Below, in pieces: positions 8,575 to 17,791 of a stretch of DNA of 64,000 nucleotides. The notes below the pieces were generated by a model. It was not told the DNA's origin. It did not search any database and worked only from the letters and a program-made list of their open reading frames with translations. How positions within the stretch are numbered: position 1 is the stretch's first letter; each line of letters starts with the position of its first letter. The translations under genes were made by a program, and so were the position numbers. The stretch comes from Moorena producens 3L (GTDB lineage Bacteria; Cyanobacteriota; Cyanobacteriia; Cyanobacteriales; Coleofasciculaceae). The stretch covers positions 11,349 through 75,348 of the forward strand of contig NZ_GL890873.1 in NCBI RefSeq assembly GCF_000211815.1, written 5' to 3'.

Positions 8575-10023
8575 TTAACTCTTTAGTTTTTCAGCTTTAG
8601 CCATCGCTTGATCAATACTGCCCACCATGTAGAAGGCTTGCTCAGGAAGGTCATCCAATTCCCCCTTCAGAATCATTTGGAAGCCTTTGATAGTATCGTC
8701 CAAGCTAACATACTGACCAGGAGAACCAGTGAAGACCTCCGCTACAAAAAACGGCTGAGACAAGAAGCGCTCAATCTTGCGGGCGCGAGCCACTGTTAGT
8801 CTGTCATCCTCGGACAATTCATCCAAGCCTAAAATCGCGATAATGTCTTGGAGTTCCTTGTAACGCTGTAGAGTTGCCTGCACAGCACGAGCTGTTCCGT
8901 AGTGGTCTTCCCCCACAATGCTCGGTTGCAGCATGGTTGAATTAGAATCGAGGGGGTCAACAGCCGGGTAAATTCCCTTAGATGCTAGGCCACGGGACAA
9001 CACCGTTGTACCATCTAGGTGAGCAAATGTAGTTGCTGGGGCTGGGTCAGTCAAGTCGTCAGCTGGCACATAGACTGCCTGAATGGAGGTAATTGAACCC
9101 TCGTTAGTGGAGGTAATCCGTTCTTGCAGAGCACCTACATCTGTTCCCAAAGTAGGTTGATATCCTACCGCAGAAGGCATTCTTCCCAAAAGAGCAGACA
9201 CTTCCGAACCGGCTTGTACAAATCGGAAGATGTTATCGATAAACAGCAACACGTCCTGCTTGTTCACATCCCGGAAGTACTCAGCCATGGTCAACGCTGA
9301 CAGACCCACCCGCATCCTCGCACCGGGGGGTTCATTCATCTGACCATAAACTAGGGCAATTTTCGACTCGTTTAGATCATCCGGGTTGATCACCTTGGAT
9401 TCCATCATTTCGTTGTAGAGGTCGTTCCCTTCACGGGTACGCTCTCCCACACCGCCAAATACTGATACTCCACCGTGTTTCGTGGCGATGTTGTTGATCA
9501 ACTCCATCATGATCACAGTTTTGCCGACTCCAGCGCCGCCAAAAAGACCAATCTTACCACCACGTCGATAGGGAGTCAGCAGGTCGATTACTTTAATACC
9601 GGTCTCGAATACTGAGGGCTTGGTTTCCAGCTCAGTTAACTTGGGAGCAGGGCGGTGAATTGGGAAGCGCTCCTCAGATTCTGCCGGTCCTCTGTTATCT
9701 ACTGGTTCACCCAAGACATTGAAAATCCGTCCTAAGGTAGCCTTGCCGACGGGTACACTAATGGGGGCACCAGTATCAATAACTTCCATACCCCGCACCA
9801 GACCGTCTGTACCACTCATGGCAACAGAGCGCACTTGGTTATCCCCGAGAAGCTGCTGCACTTCGCAGGTCACAGCAACATCTTGTCCAGCTTCATTTTT
9901 GCCTTCAATTCTCAAGGCATTGTAAATCTGCGGCATTTTGCCGCTGGGAAACTCTACGTCAACAACCGGACCGATAATTTGGGCAATAGCGCCCGTGTTT
10001 GTTTGTTCTGCGGTGCCTACCAT
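8575..10023 (-). CDS. atpB: ATP synthase F1 beta subunit
   Basis: Catalytic beta subunit of F1 ATP synthase, 482 residues, on the thylakoid and cytoplasmic membranes. The P-loop GGAGVGKT (near residue 163), the catalytic glutamate region GVGERTREGNDLY, and the signature PAVDPLDSNS are all intact. Length is normal. The start ATG is followed directly by VGTAEQTNTGAIAQIIGPVVDVEF, the expected N-terminus. It is co-oriented with atpC and probably co-transcribed. The 320-base spacer upstream should hold the promoter. Confidence 0.98.
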   Translation of the reverse strand: MVGTAEQTNTGAIAQIIGPVVDVEFPSGKMPQIYNALRIEGKNEAGQDVAVTCEVQQLLGDNQVRSVAMSGTDGLVRGMEVIDTGAPISVPVGKATLGRIFNVLGEPVDNRGPAESEERFPIHRPAPKLTELETKPSVFETGIKVIDLLTPYRRGGKIGLFGGAGVGKTVIMMELINNIATKHGGVSVFGGVGERTREGNDLYNEMMESKVINPDDLNESKIALVYGQMNEPPGARMRVGLSALTMAEYFRDVNKQDVLLFIDNIFRFVQAGSEVSALLGRMPSAVGYQPTLGTDVGALQERITSTNEGSITSIQAVYVPADDLTDPAPATTFAHLDGTTVLSRGLASKGIYPAVDPLDSNSTMLQPSIVGEDHYGTARAVQATLQRYKELQDIIAILGLDELSEDDRLTVARARKIERFLSQPFFVAEVFTGSPGQYVSLDDTIKGFQMILKGELDDLPEQAFYMVGSIDQAMAKAEKLKS

Positions 10024-10342
10024 ATTGCGCTTATTTAGTCAAGCTATTGTTACAGATTTTGGAAAACAGTCTTAACATTTAGTAATGCCACTCTCAAGAT
10101 TACCATTGTTAGGGTTCAACCGTATCAGAACTTGATCCCAAATTAAATATAAACAGGACTATAGGTCCCATCCCTTAGGGGTGACCAGGCAAGCATCCCT
10201 TGGTTCATAATCACCTTCAAAGGTGATCCGATAATTGTTCAGCCAAGTAATAGGCTCAATTTAGCTATACACCCCACACCCGTTCGCCCCGTCAACTGAC
10301 CTACGTTTCACGTAGCTTGTCACCCCTTCAGCTACTAGACAC
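10024..10342. other. Spacer between minE end and atpB start
   Basis: No gene. Both flanking genes read leftwards, so this holds the end of the minE transcript and the promoter of atpB. I see no clear terminator hairpin or defined operator. Confidence 0.5.
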
Positions 10343-10660
10343 TTACTCTTCTTCTTCGTCTTGAGTGAAGCGTTGGTATTCTTCCTCTCGTAGCTTTTCC
10401 TTAACTCGTCGGATGGGTAGATTAGCAATTAGTGCTGTTGTCCGTTGGTTGCTTTCTAAGGAAAACTCTGACCCTTCCGAATCAATCTCAACGTAGCGAG
10501 AGACCACCTCCAGGATGTCTTGCCGCATCGACTCCACCATTTTAGGACTCAGGTCAGAGCGATCGTGGGCAATTACCAGTTGGAGGCGGCGCTTAGCCTC
10601 CTCACGGCTGCTTTGAACACTCCTCCAGGAAAAAAGTTGTTCTAGAATTTCGATAATCAT
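10343..10660 (-). CDS. minE: Cell division topological factor MinE
   Basis: MinE stimulates MinD ATPase and drives the pole-to-pole oscillation that keeps FtsZ at mid-cell. The 105-residue protein has the N-terminal anti-MinCD region (RSSREEAKRRLQLVIAHDRSDLSP, the most conserved stretch, about residues 16-39) and a C-terminal dimerisation domain. The C-terminus ends in an acidic tail (QDEEEE) longer than in enterobacterial MinE. It follows minD by ~90 bases and closes the min cluster. Confidence 0.95.
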   Translation of the reverse strand: MIIEILEQLFSWRSVQSSREEAKRRLQLVIAHDRSDLSPKMVESMRQDILEVVSRYVEIDSEGSEFSLESNQRTTALIANLPIRRVKEKLREEEYQRFTQDEEEE

Positions 10661-10751
10661 GGGGCTTTTTGGAGTAGTGAATAATCACACAGGGGGAGAA
10701 GGAAGAGGCTCTTTGGCAAGACTAGTTGTTGGCAATTCACAATGTAAAACC

Positions 10752-11546
10752 TTATTGGAACAGGCGGCGTAAGCGGCTGATTAGGTTGTCGTGTTCTGCC
10801 ATCAGGTCGAGGAAGGAAATATTTGCACCTTCTAAGCGTGCAGCAATGTTTTCAATGGCAATTCCAGGCAGAGTTTTCTTTTCTGATAAGATCAAGGGTT
10901 CACCCTGATTACTGGAGACAATCACCCGTTCGTCTTCGGGGATAACACCAATTAGGGGAATAGCAAGAATTTCTTGGACATCTTGAACTGACATCATCTG
11001 ATCCGCTTTTACCATTGTCGCTTTCAGGCGGTTGACAATTAGGCGGGTCTGCTTGATTCCTTCCGCTTCCAGTAAGCCAATAACTCGGTCAGCATCCCGC
11101 ACTGAGGTAATCTCTGGTGTAGCAACGATTAGGGCTTCAGTAGCTGCCGTAACCGCATTTTTAAACCCGCTTTCGATTCCTGCTGGAGAGTCCACCAAGA
11201 TGTACTCGTAATTCTTGGCTAACACCCCCAACAACTTTTTCATTTGGTTGGGGTTAACGGCTTCTTTGTTACGACTTTGGGCTGCAGGTAACAGGACTAG
11301 TCCTTCCTGCCGTTTGTCTTTGACCAAAGCCTGGTCTAAGCGGCACTGACCTGTTAAGACTTCAATAGCCGTGTAGACTACCCGATTTTCTAGTCCCAAC
11401 AGCAGGTCTAAGTTTCTCAAACCAAAATCTGCATCCACTAAAGCAACTCGACGACCCAAACGAGCTAGGGCTAAACCTAGATTGGCGGTAATGGTAGTTT
11501 TCCCCACCCCTCCTTTGCCAGAGGTGACAACAATAATTCGACTCAT
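10752..11546 (-). CDS. minD: Septum-site determining ATPase MinD
   Basis: Membrane-cycling ATPase of the ParA/MinD family, 264 residues. The deviant Walker A motif GKGGVGKT (with Lys11 and Lys16) starts at residue 10; switch I and II regions follow (DADFGLRNLD, DSPAGIE). The last residues, NLISRLRRLFQ, form the amphipathic membrane-targeting helix. Its start overlaps the minC stop by 4 bases (ATGA), indicating translational coupling. MinC upstream and MinE downstream complete the oscillator. Confidence 0.97.
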   Translation of the reverse strand: MSRIIVVTSGKGGVGKTTITANLGLALARLGRRVALVDADFGLRNLDLLLGLENRVVYTAIEVLTGQCRLDQALVKDKRQEGLVLLPAAQSRNKEAVNPNQMKKLLGVLAKNYEYILVDSPAGIESGFKNAVTAATEALIVATPEITSVRDADRVIGLLEAEGIKQTRLIVNRLKATMVKADQMMSVQDVQEILAIPLIGVIPEDERVIVSSNQGEPLILSEKKTLPGIAIENIAARLEGANISFLDLMAEHDNLISRLRRLFQ

Positions 11547-12520
11547 GAATTCAACGACAAGTGGGTTTTAGCAACATCAGCAGCTCTAGCAATACGAATC
11601 CCAACGGATGTCACGTAAGCTACTTCAGGATAGTACTGAAGTGGCGGTGTCTCCGGTGCCCTAGCTACAGCATCAGCAATCCGCAACTGGGTGGGTTCCA
11701 TTTTTAATGCCATAATCCGACATTTTCGATTACCATTCGCACCGGCGTGGGCAATGCCTCGTAGATGCCCCCAAACGAAGATATCCCCAGCTGCAATCAA
11801 TGCACCACCAGGGTTCAAGTCCCCTATTATAACAATAGTGCCAGGGTGACGAATCTCTATACCCGAACGTACTGTCATTTGTAAGTACAGAGGTTCTGCG
11901 AGTAATTCAGTAGGTTGATCAATCTTTTGATTCAAAGAGTACTTAGGAGTTTCTTGTTCTACTGAGTACCCAGCAGCTGCTGCAGCCACAGCGGTTTGTC
12001 GGCGCGTGGTGTAAACTCGCTTTAGCCTTAACTGGACTGCCCCAAGGGCATCAGCGATCGCTTGTAGCTTCATCCCATCCAGCAATTGATCCCCAGCCAT
12101 CAGATGGACACTGGATTCAGGCTGCCAAAAGCGCTCTCCAGCATTGAGGCGATGCTTGAATTGTTCCCATAGGTCCGACCAATTGACAGTACTAGGGTTT
12201 TTAGTGGCTGGTGGCAAGATCAACAACAGCCGTTTCCCCTCACTTTTTAAGCGAACTTGCCCAAGGCAGTTAACTACCGAGTTGCGGTCGTTGGAAACCG
12301 TTGAAACTGGTGATGGTTGGGCAGAATCAGAAGTCATGCAACAAGGAGCCAGATTGGTTAACGCACCGAAGATAGATTCTTCCGTGATCATACCTTCTTC
12401 AGCAAGTTCTGGTGGATAACTGTTGAGAATTGTAGCTAATGGTGGTAGGGAGCAAAAGGGCAAGATACTTAAGAATACTATTGCTCTGTTACCCCACACC
12501 CACAACCGATATCCTGTCAA
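11543..12520 (-). CDS. minC: Septum-site determining protein MinC
   Basis: FtsZ-polymerisation inhibitor recruited to the membrane by MinD. The C-terminal half holds the MinC beta-helix with its glycine-rich turns (HPGTIVIIGDLNPGGALIAAGDIFVWGHLRG), the MinD-binding domain. The N-terminal FtsZ-inhibiting domain is more divergent. The start is uncertain: the open frame extends to 12520, but ATG codons at 12391 and 12337 are alternatives, and the first ~60 residues look unlike MinC. Only 6 bases separate the longest frame from the sugar-kinase gene upstream. A linker around residues 180-215 (AAAAAGYSVEQETPKYS) joins the domains. Confidence 0.9.
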   Translation of the reverse strand: MTGYRLWVWGNRAIVFLSILPFCSLPPLATILNSYPPELAEEGMITEESIFGALTNLAPCCMTSDSAQPSPVSTVSNDRNSVVNCLGQVRLKSEGKRLLLILPPATKNPSTVNWSDLWEQFKHRLNAGERFWQPESSVHLMAGDQLLDGMKLQAIADALGAVQLRLKRVYTTRRQTAVAAAAAGYSVEQETPKYSLNQKIDQPTELLAEPLYLQMTVRSGIEIRHPGTIVIIGDLNPGGALIAAGDIFVWGHLRGIAHAGANGNRKCRIMALKMEPTQLRIADAVARAPETPPLQYYPEVAYVTSVGIRIARAADVAKTHLSLNS

Positions 12521-12526
12521 ACATTC

Positions 12527-13849
12527 TTACTCTGCACTCAATCGACGGTAAACGGTCACCAAGCCATTCACATCTCCCACATTGCCAGGAAATAGCACTA
12601 CAGGTAAATTATGAAACTGGGGATGGTCAGCAGAGGTTAGTACCATTGAGCATCCAGGAAGGATCTGACCCAATAGTCGTGCTGACCTCAAAGCCAGGCC
12701 AGTACTTAAGACATCATTGGAGGTAATACCCCCTTTACTGATTAAAAACCCCATATCTTTAGGCAATCCCCTCACGATATCCATCAATAAGCCTGAAACT
12801 ACTGCTCCAAACGCCAGCCGTTTCTGCACATCCTCAAAAACCAATTCCTGACGAGAGGTATAAACCACCGGTGTTTTACCAGTACTGTGAATTTCCTGAA
12901 CGCGCTCGAGAATACTTGCCAAAAGTTTTGCCCGTTGCTGTTCGGATTCATCCAGTAAATTGGCTACATTTACCTCAATCCCCTCAATCCCAGATGCTCC
13001 CAATAGCTGCTCCAGCTGTTGAGTAGTCTTTTTAACGTGGGAACCCACAATCACAACTCCTGGTTTCCCCTGTCGGACATACTGAGCCATATTCATAGGG
13101 GCTACCGGTTGGAAGCCAAGACTAGCAAGGGAGGTTAAAATACTAGCAGCAGAACGAAACAGAAAGCGTTTCCCTTGGGCAGCAGCCCTTAGGACATCTG
13201 CCGCAAATTGATCTAAATCCCCTTGGGTTTCCCCATCCACAACGCCACACTGGTTATTGGTAAGTTTGAGAAGACGCTCCAAGCTACTGTTACGAATATC
13301 TGCTAGTAAAAACCGCTCTACTGCATCAGCCTTGATCTGACCTTTGGTCTTTTCTTGGACATAATCGGGTAAATAACTATGGCGATATCCAAATACCGAG
13401 TCACGGGCAAACTCGGTTTCATGCACTGGCGTTCTAATACCATCAATGATTAGGTAATGGACACTATCGAGAGTGACTCGTCCGCCCTCAAAGAATGCGG
13501 GGACTAAGAAATGGGCATCAAATGGTCCGACTTCTTGGGCGATTACATCAATTTCGACAGGATAATGCCCCCGCAAGGTGGAGTCAGAGCGACTGACTAC
13601 CATAAAATCTTTAATTCCTTCAGCGTCTATGGCCATTTTGAGGTTATGGCAAACTTCCCGAGTCACAGTTGCTGCTTGCTCTGGGTTAAGAGCTCTGGTA
13701 TTAGTAAGAATAAAAAAGATTGGGGAGTTATCCCTTAGTCCCAGCCGCAATGTATCCACATCCCAGTGCATCAGCAACAAGCAGCTGTGAACTGTCTGGG
13801 AGCCAGTCGGGTCATCATCAAGTACAATAATTTTTGGTTTTTTGCTCAT
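12527..13849 (-). CDS. Four-carbon acid sugar kinase family protein (DUF1537)
   Basis: A 440-residue protein of the DUF1537 family, whose characterised members (OtnK/DtnK/DenK) phosphorylate four-carbon acid sugars such as threonate, erythronate and denormalised derivatives. The N-terminal substrate domain begins IIVLDDDPTGSQTVH, the expected motif, and contains SRSDSTLRGHYPVE; the C-terminal nucleotide domain contains the glycine-rich SKGGITSND and the end block VVLFPGNVGD. No aldolase, dehydrogenase or isomerase of a threonate pathway lies beside it. Instead it is the first gene of a tight run into minC, minD and minE. Exact substrate is unknown. Confidence 0.85.
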   Translation of the reverse strand: MSKKPKIIVLDDDPTGSQTVHSCLLLMHWDVDTLRLGLRDNSPIFFILTNTRALNPEQAATVTREVCHNLKMAIDAEGIKDFMVVSRSDSTLRGHYPVEIDVIAQEVGPFDAHFLVPAFFEGGRVTLDSVHYLIIDGIRTPVHETEFARDSVFGYRHSYLPDYVQEKTKGQIKADAVERFLLADIRNSSLERLLKLTNNQCGVVDGETQGDLDQFAADVLRAAAQGKRFLFRSAASILTSLASLGFQPVAPMNMAQYVRQGKPGVVIVGSHVKKTTQQLEQLLGASGIEGIEVNVANLLDESEQQRAKLLASILERVQEIHSTGKTPVVYTSRQELVFEDVQKRLAFGAVVSGLLMDIVRGLPKDMGFLISKGGITSNDVLSTGLALRSARLLGQILPGCSMVLTSADHPQFHNLPVVLFPGNVGDVNGLVTVYRRLSAE

Positions 13850-14358
13850 TTCCCAAGCCTGTCATTAAAGTCAGTTATTTACCATGGTAATCGGGAATGG
13901 GTAATCGGGAATGGGTAATTGCTGATTGTGATAGTAATGGTTATAATGATTAGGACATAAAGCTAAAATTATCGATAAAAATATAGCAGATAATCTAGCA
14001 CAATTACATCAACAATTAAACAAAAAAAAAGGTCAATTTCGAGCATTTACTACGTAAAAATACTGTAATAATATTTGTAATAAATTACTGAACATCCCTT
14101 ACCACGAATTAGCAATTATTAAAAATATCTATAAACTTAGTTATAGTTGATAAGCTTTTAAAAATCAGCTATAATTATAGTTATAGAGCAGTGCTAACTG
14201 ATTATTAATAAGAAGTTATACTTCCCTTATGTTACCCGTTACCTATTTTAACCAGGATGTTAACGTTTAACTTATAATTGCTATATACTAAGGGATCACC
14301 AGGCAGCACTAACTCACAGTTGATCCACTATGTGTCCACTAGATTGTCGCTATAAATT
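13850..14358. other. AT-rich divergent promoter spacer
   Basis: Divergent intergenic region between the sugar kinase/min operon and lysS. It is markedly AT-rich, with a doubled 14-mer GTAATCGGGAATGG at 13889-13916 (twice seven). Promoters for both directions must lie here, but I cannot place them with confidence. Confidence 0.5.
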
Positions 14359-16077
14359 ATGTCAGACCAATCCCGTCCAGAAGCACAAAGCACTTCAACT
14401 CTAGAAGAAATTCGCACCACACGGCTTGAAAAAGTTGAACAACTGAAAGCAGAAGGATTAATTCCCTATGCCTATAATTGGGAATCTACAGCTCAGGCTG
14501 CCGAATTGCAGCAAAACTATGCTGACCTAGGCAATGGCGAAGAAGTAGATGTGGAAGTGGCTGTTGCTGGTCGGATTATAGCTCGTCGTGTCTTTGGTAA
14601 ATTAGCTTTCTTCAACATTCAGGATGAGACTGGTACAATTCAGCTTTACCTGGATAAAAAGAGAATCACTGCTAAAATGGCAGACCTTCCCAATGCTTTC
14701 AATATTCTCAAAAAACTCACTGATACTGGAGATATTATTGGGGCAAAAGGAACCATCAAGCGCACGGAGAAAGGGGAACTATCGATCTATGTCAAGGAGT
14801 ATGATATCCTGACTAAATCTTTGTTGCCTTTACCAGATAAATGGCATGGTTTGACGGATACAGAAAAGCGCTATCGTCAACGTTATGTTGACCTAATTGT
14901 TAATCCTGATGTCCGGGAAACCTTTCGTCGTCGTGCCAAAATAACTGCTTCTATTCGGCACTATTTAAACCAACAGGATTTTATTGAAATTGAAACTCCG
15001 GTACTTCAGAGTGAGGCTGGTGGTGCAGATGCGCGTCCTTTTATCACCTACCACAATACCTTACAAATGGACTTGTATCTGCGTATTGCTACCGAGTTAC
15101 ATCTGAAGCGACTAATTGTTGGTGGTTTTGAAAAGGTGTATGAGTTGGGGCGTGTTTTCCGCAATGAAGGAATTTCGACTCGTCACAATCCGGAATTCAC
15201 CATGATTGAAATCTATCAGGCTTACGCCGATTATAATCAGATGATGGTGTTGACGGAAAATCTGATTAGTAATGCTGCTAAGGAAGTGTTAGGTACACTA
15301 ACCATTAACTACCAAGGTGAAGTAATTGATCTAACTCCCCCTTGGCGTAAAGTAACGATGCAAGAGTTAGTCAAAGACCAAATTGGTTTAGATTTTGATA
15401 AGTTTACCAACATTGAGCAGGCAAAAGCAGCAGCAAAAGATGCTGGTGTGGAGGTTCCCAATGATTGCTATTCTATTGGTAAATTGCTCAATGAAGCTTT
15501 TGAGCAGAAGGTAGAAGAAACGTTAATCCAACCGACTTTCGTTCTGGATTATCCTGTGGAAATCTCTCCCCTCACTAAGCCCCATCGCTCAAAATCTGGT
15601 TTAGTAGAACGGTTTGAATTGTTTATAGTGGGAAGAGAAACAGCAAACAGTTATTCTGAGTTAACTGATCCTATAGATCAACGGCAACGACTAGAAGCTC
15701 AAGCAGCCAGGAAAGCAGCAGGAGATTTGGAAGCTCAAGATGTTGATGAAGACTTTCTCGCTGCTCTGGAGTACGGTATGCCTCCCACTGGTGGTTTAGG
15801 TATTGGTATTGACCGTTTAGTGATGCTACTCACTGATTCAGCTAGTATTCGAGATGTGATTGCTTTCCCATTGCTGAAAAGTACCAGCGCTGTGATTAAA
15901 TCCTTCGACTACGATGTAGAAAAAAAAATTCTTCGGGTTCAATTCAATAATGGTAGTATCTACAAGTATCGGGATGTACCAGAGGAGATCTACAAGGGTT
16001 TAAAAGATAATCCTTCTATCGGTCAGTATTTTAATACCCATATCCGCGAAAAATATGGCTTCGACCGAGAAATTTAG
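14359..16077 (+). CDS. lysS: Lysyl-tRNA synthetase, class II, with C-terminal KTSC domain
   Basis: Charges tRNA-Lys. The N-terminal OB-fold anticodon-binding domain spans about residues 55-165. The class II core follows: motif 1 near FIEIETPVLQSEAGGADARP, motif 2 FRNEGISTRHNPEFT, motif 3 GLGIGIDRLVMLL. The usual bacterial enzyme ends shortly after IAFPLLKS (residue ~508). Here another 64 residues form a KTSC domain with its central YKY motif. That domain is named for its occurrence at the C-terminus of some lysyl-tRNA synthetases and has no proven function, RNA binding being suggested. Single gene, no operon partner. Confidence 0.96.
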   Translation: MSDQSRPEAQSTSTLEEIRTTRLEKVEQLKAEGLIPYAYNWESTAQAAELQQNYADLGNGEEVDVEVAVAGRIIARRVFGKLAFFNIQDETGTIQLYLDKKRITAKMADLPNAFNILKKLTDTGDIIGAKGTIKRTEKGELSIYVKEYDILTKSLLPLPDKWHGLTDTEKRYRQRYVDLIVNPDVRETFRRRAKITASIRHYLNQQDFIEIETPVLQSEAGGADARPFITYHNTLQMDLYLRIATELHLKRLIVGGFEKVYELGRVFRNEGISTRHNPEFTMIEIYQAYADYNQMMVLTENLISNAAKEVLGTLTINYQGEVIDLTPPWRKVTMQELVKDQIGLDFDKFTNIEQAKAAAKDAGVEVPNDCYSIGKLLNEAFEQKVEETLIQPTFVLDYPVEISPLTKPHRSKSGLVERFELFIVGRETANSYSELTDPIDQRQRLEAQAARKAAGDLEAQDVDEDFLAALEYGMPPTGGLGIGIDRLVMLLTDSASIRDVIAFPLLKSTSAVIKSFDYDVEKKILRVQFNNGSIYKYRDVPEEIYKGLKDNPSIGQYFNTHIREKYGFDREI

Positions 16078-16208
16078 TGTAAGGATTCAGCCCAAGGATC
16101 ATCAGCCATAATCTAGTAACTTGCTGTTGGATTATAAGTTGAGAGGTCAGATGAAAATTTAGCTGTCCGGTAAAAGAAGCCCCACATCTCAATCCGCAAG
16201 GATGAGTG

Positions 16209-16315
16209 TTCAAAGTTACCGTAAGAATAAGGCAGTCTTTATGGTTGGTCGGCTATGAGACAAAGGTTAAAACTGTATGATTAAGACTGCCTTATTCTAA
16301 GGTTTCGTTTCCAGG
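16209..16315. repeat. Hairpin element, core in 'reverse' orientation (copy C)
   Basis: The outer ends match the family consensus: AAGTTACCGTAAGA on the left and TCTAAGGTTTCG on the right. Just inside are perfect 16-bp complementary arms, 16224-16239 and 16283-16298, whose sequence differs from every other copy. The core between the arms (TATGGTTGGTCGGCTATG...) is the reverse complement of the core at 58.2-58.5 kb, so core and ends are in opposite relative orientation. Confidence 0.75.
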
Positions 16316-16323
16316 GATGAATT

Positions 16324-16467
16324 TTACACAGAGTCTCCTGGGATTGGGAGACGAGCTATAAAACTTCTGACCAACTCAGATGGAGTCATACCCCTCCTGT
16401 CAGCCTCCTGCTTTAACTGCTTTTTCTCAAACTCAGTTACTCTAACTATCAATTTTTTATCTTTCAT
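16324..16467 (-). CDS. Small ribbon-helix-helix-like protein
   Basis: A 47-residue open frame with an ATG start, read divergently from tnpB 77 bases away. The pattern is a short beta strand (KKLIVRVT), a charged helix (EFEKKQLKQEADRRG), then MTPSELVRSFI. That is the strand-helix-helix layout of MetJ/Arc/CopG DNA-binding proteins, in which the strands of a dimer enter the major groove and a TxSELVR turn begins the second helix. No DNA target or toxin partner is evident. Its position makes it a candidate repressor of the TnpB gene or of the shared divergent promoter; that is inference. Confidence 0.65.
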   Translation of the reverse strand: MKDKKLIVRVTEFEKKQLKQEADRRGMTPSELVRSFIARLPIPGDSV

Positions 16468-16544
16468 TTTTTTTGATGTTGTGGGTTGTTATTTGGCTAC
16501 CCACATGCTAACCTAGTTATAGGTCGAAAAACAGGATACAAAAA

Positions 16545-17726
16545 ATGAGACTAGCTTACCAGTACCGATTACGTCCAACGAGAGAGCAGAAAGTTGTAAT
16601 AGACAATTGGTTGTCAATGCTTTGTGCTCAATACAATTACTTGTTGGCTGATCGATTTAACTGGTACGAAGCTAACCGCTGTCCCATTAATGCCTGCCCA
16701 CTTGTCTGTCATCTTCCAAAATTAAGAGTTAATCCTGACTACTACAGTCAAAAGAAAAGATTACCAGGACTAAAGAAAACCCATCCTTGGTACAAGCAGG
16801 TTCACTCTCAGGTACTTCAGGATGTTGTCAAGAGGGTAAAGTTAGCTTTTGATAGGTTCATTAAAGGGGATAGTAATGGAAGACGAAGTGGTCGGCCTAG
16901 GTTCAAAAAACCACACCGTTATCGCACTTTTACTTACCCTCAAGTAAAGGAAGGGTGCCTAGATGGAGACTTAATAAATCTCCCAAAAATAGGCAGAGTA
17001 AAGGTAGTACTTCATCGCCCCATTCCTTCCGGCTTCAAGATTAAGACAGCTTCCATTACAAAAAAGTGCGATGGATACTATCTGGTCTTGTCCCTGGAAG
17101 ACAAGACAGTTCCCGAAGTTAAGCCAGACATAAATCCAGATTCAATAATTGGGATTGATGTTGGTCTAAAGGATTTTTTGACAACCTCCGAAGGGGAAGC
17201 CATAGAGATTCCTCAATACTATCGGAAAGCTCAAAAGCGCTTAAAGGTTGTCCAAAAGCGGGTATCTAGAAGGAAGAAGGGAGGAAGTAATAGACTTAAG
17301 GCTATCAAACAGCTCGGGAAACAGCATAAAAAAGTAGCGGATAAACGGAAAGACTTTCATTTCAAGACCGCTAATTACTTATTGTCAAACTACGACGTAG
17401 TTGCTCACGAAAAGTTAAACGTCAAAGGGATGGCTAAATCCCGATTGGCTAAATCTGTGCTAGATGCTGGGTGGTCAAGCTTTCTGACGATACTGACGAA
17501 CAAAGCCGAAAATGCTGGTTTGTTGGCTGTCCCAGTAAGCGCTCAAAACACTTCACAGAATTGCTCCAATTGCGGAAAAAAAGTCCCAAAGAAGCTGCAT
17601 GTAAGATGGCATGACTGTCCCCATTGTGGATGTAGTCTAGATCGCGATCACAATGCAGCTATAAACATCAAAAACAGAGCGGAAGGGCAGTCCGTTCTTA
17701 AAGCCCAGCGCCTCCGCGCGCAATAG
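16545..17726 (+). CDS. tnpB: TnpB, IS200/IS605-IS1341 type RNA-guided nuclease
   Basis: A 393-residue TnpB. TnpB proteins are RNA-guided DNA endonucleases that use an omegaRNA from the 3' end of their element and are the ancestors of Cas12. The RuvC-like triad appears intact: Asp205 in GIDVGLKDF, Glu289 in AHEKLN, Asp368 in DRDHNAA. The zinc ribbon is CSNC...CPHC. The N-terminal helix-turn-helix segment (MRLAYQYRLRPTREQKV) and a basic linker (RRKKGGSNRLKAIKQLGKQ) are present. No tnpA transposase is adjacent, so this is an IS1341-type stand-alone unit that cannot transpose itself unless TnpA acts in trans. Confidence 0.93.
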   Translation: MRLAYQYRLRPTREQKVVIDNWLSMLCAQYNYLLADRFNWYEANRCPINACPLVCHLPKLRVNPDYYSQKKRLPGLKKTHPWYKQVHSQVLQDVVKRVKLAFDRFIKGDSNGRRSGRPRFKKPHRYRTFTYPQVKEGCLDGDLINLPKIGRVKVVLHRPIPSGFKIKTASITKKCDGYYLVLSLEDKTVPEVKPDINPDSIIGIDVGLKDFLTTSEGEAIEIPQYYRKAQKRLKVVQKRVSRRKKGGSNRLKAIKQLGKQHKKVADKRKDFHFKTANYLLSNYDVVAHEKLNVKGMAKSRLAKSVLDAGWSSFLTILTNKAENAGLLAVPVSAQNTSQNCSNCGKKVPKKLHVRWHDCPHCGCSLDRDHNAAINIKNRAEGQSVLKAQRLRAQ

Positions 17727-17773
17727 CCGGATTGGCTGGGAAGCCTACACTGAACCCAACGGGTCAGTGTAGG
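17701..17773 (+). ncRNA. Probable omegaRNA 3' scaffold / IS605 right-end hairpin
   Basis: Overlaps the last codons of tnpB and runs through a hairpin with arms 17744-17757 and 17761-17773 (CCTACACTGA / TCAGTGTAGG, continuing ACCC/GGGT past one bulged A). This is the position and form of the right-end hairpin of IS605 elements and of the scaffold of TnpB guide RNAs. In known systems the guide is the chromosomal sequence just past the element end, here shortly after 17773. Exact ends cannot be set by eye. Confidence 0.55.
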
Positions 17774-17791
17774 AGCTGTCACTTCTTAATG

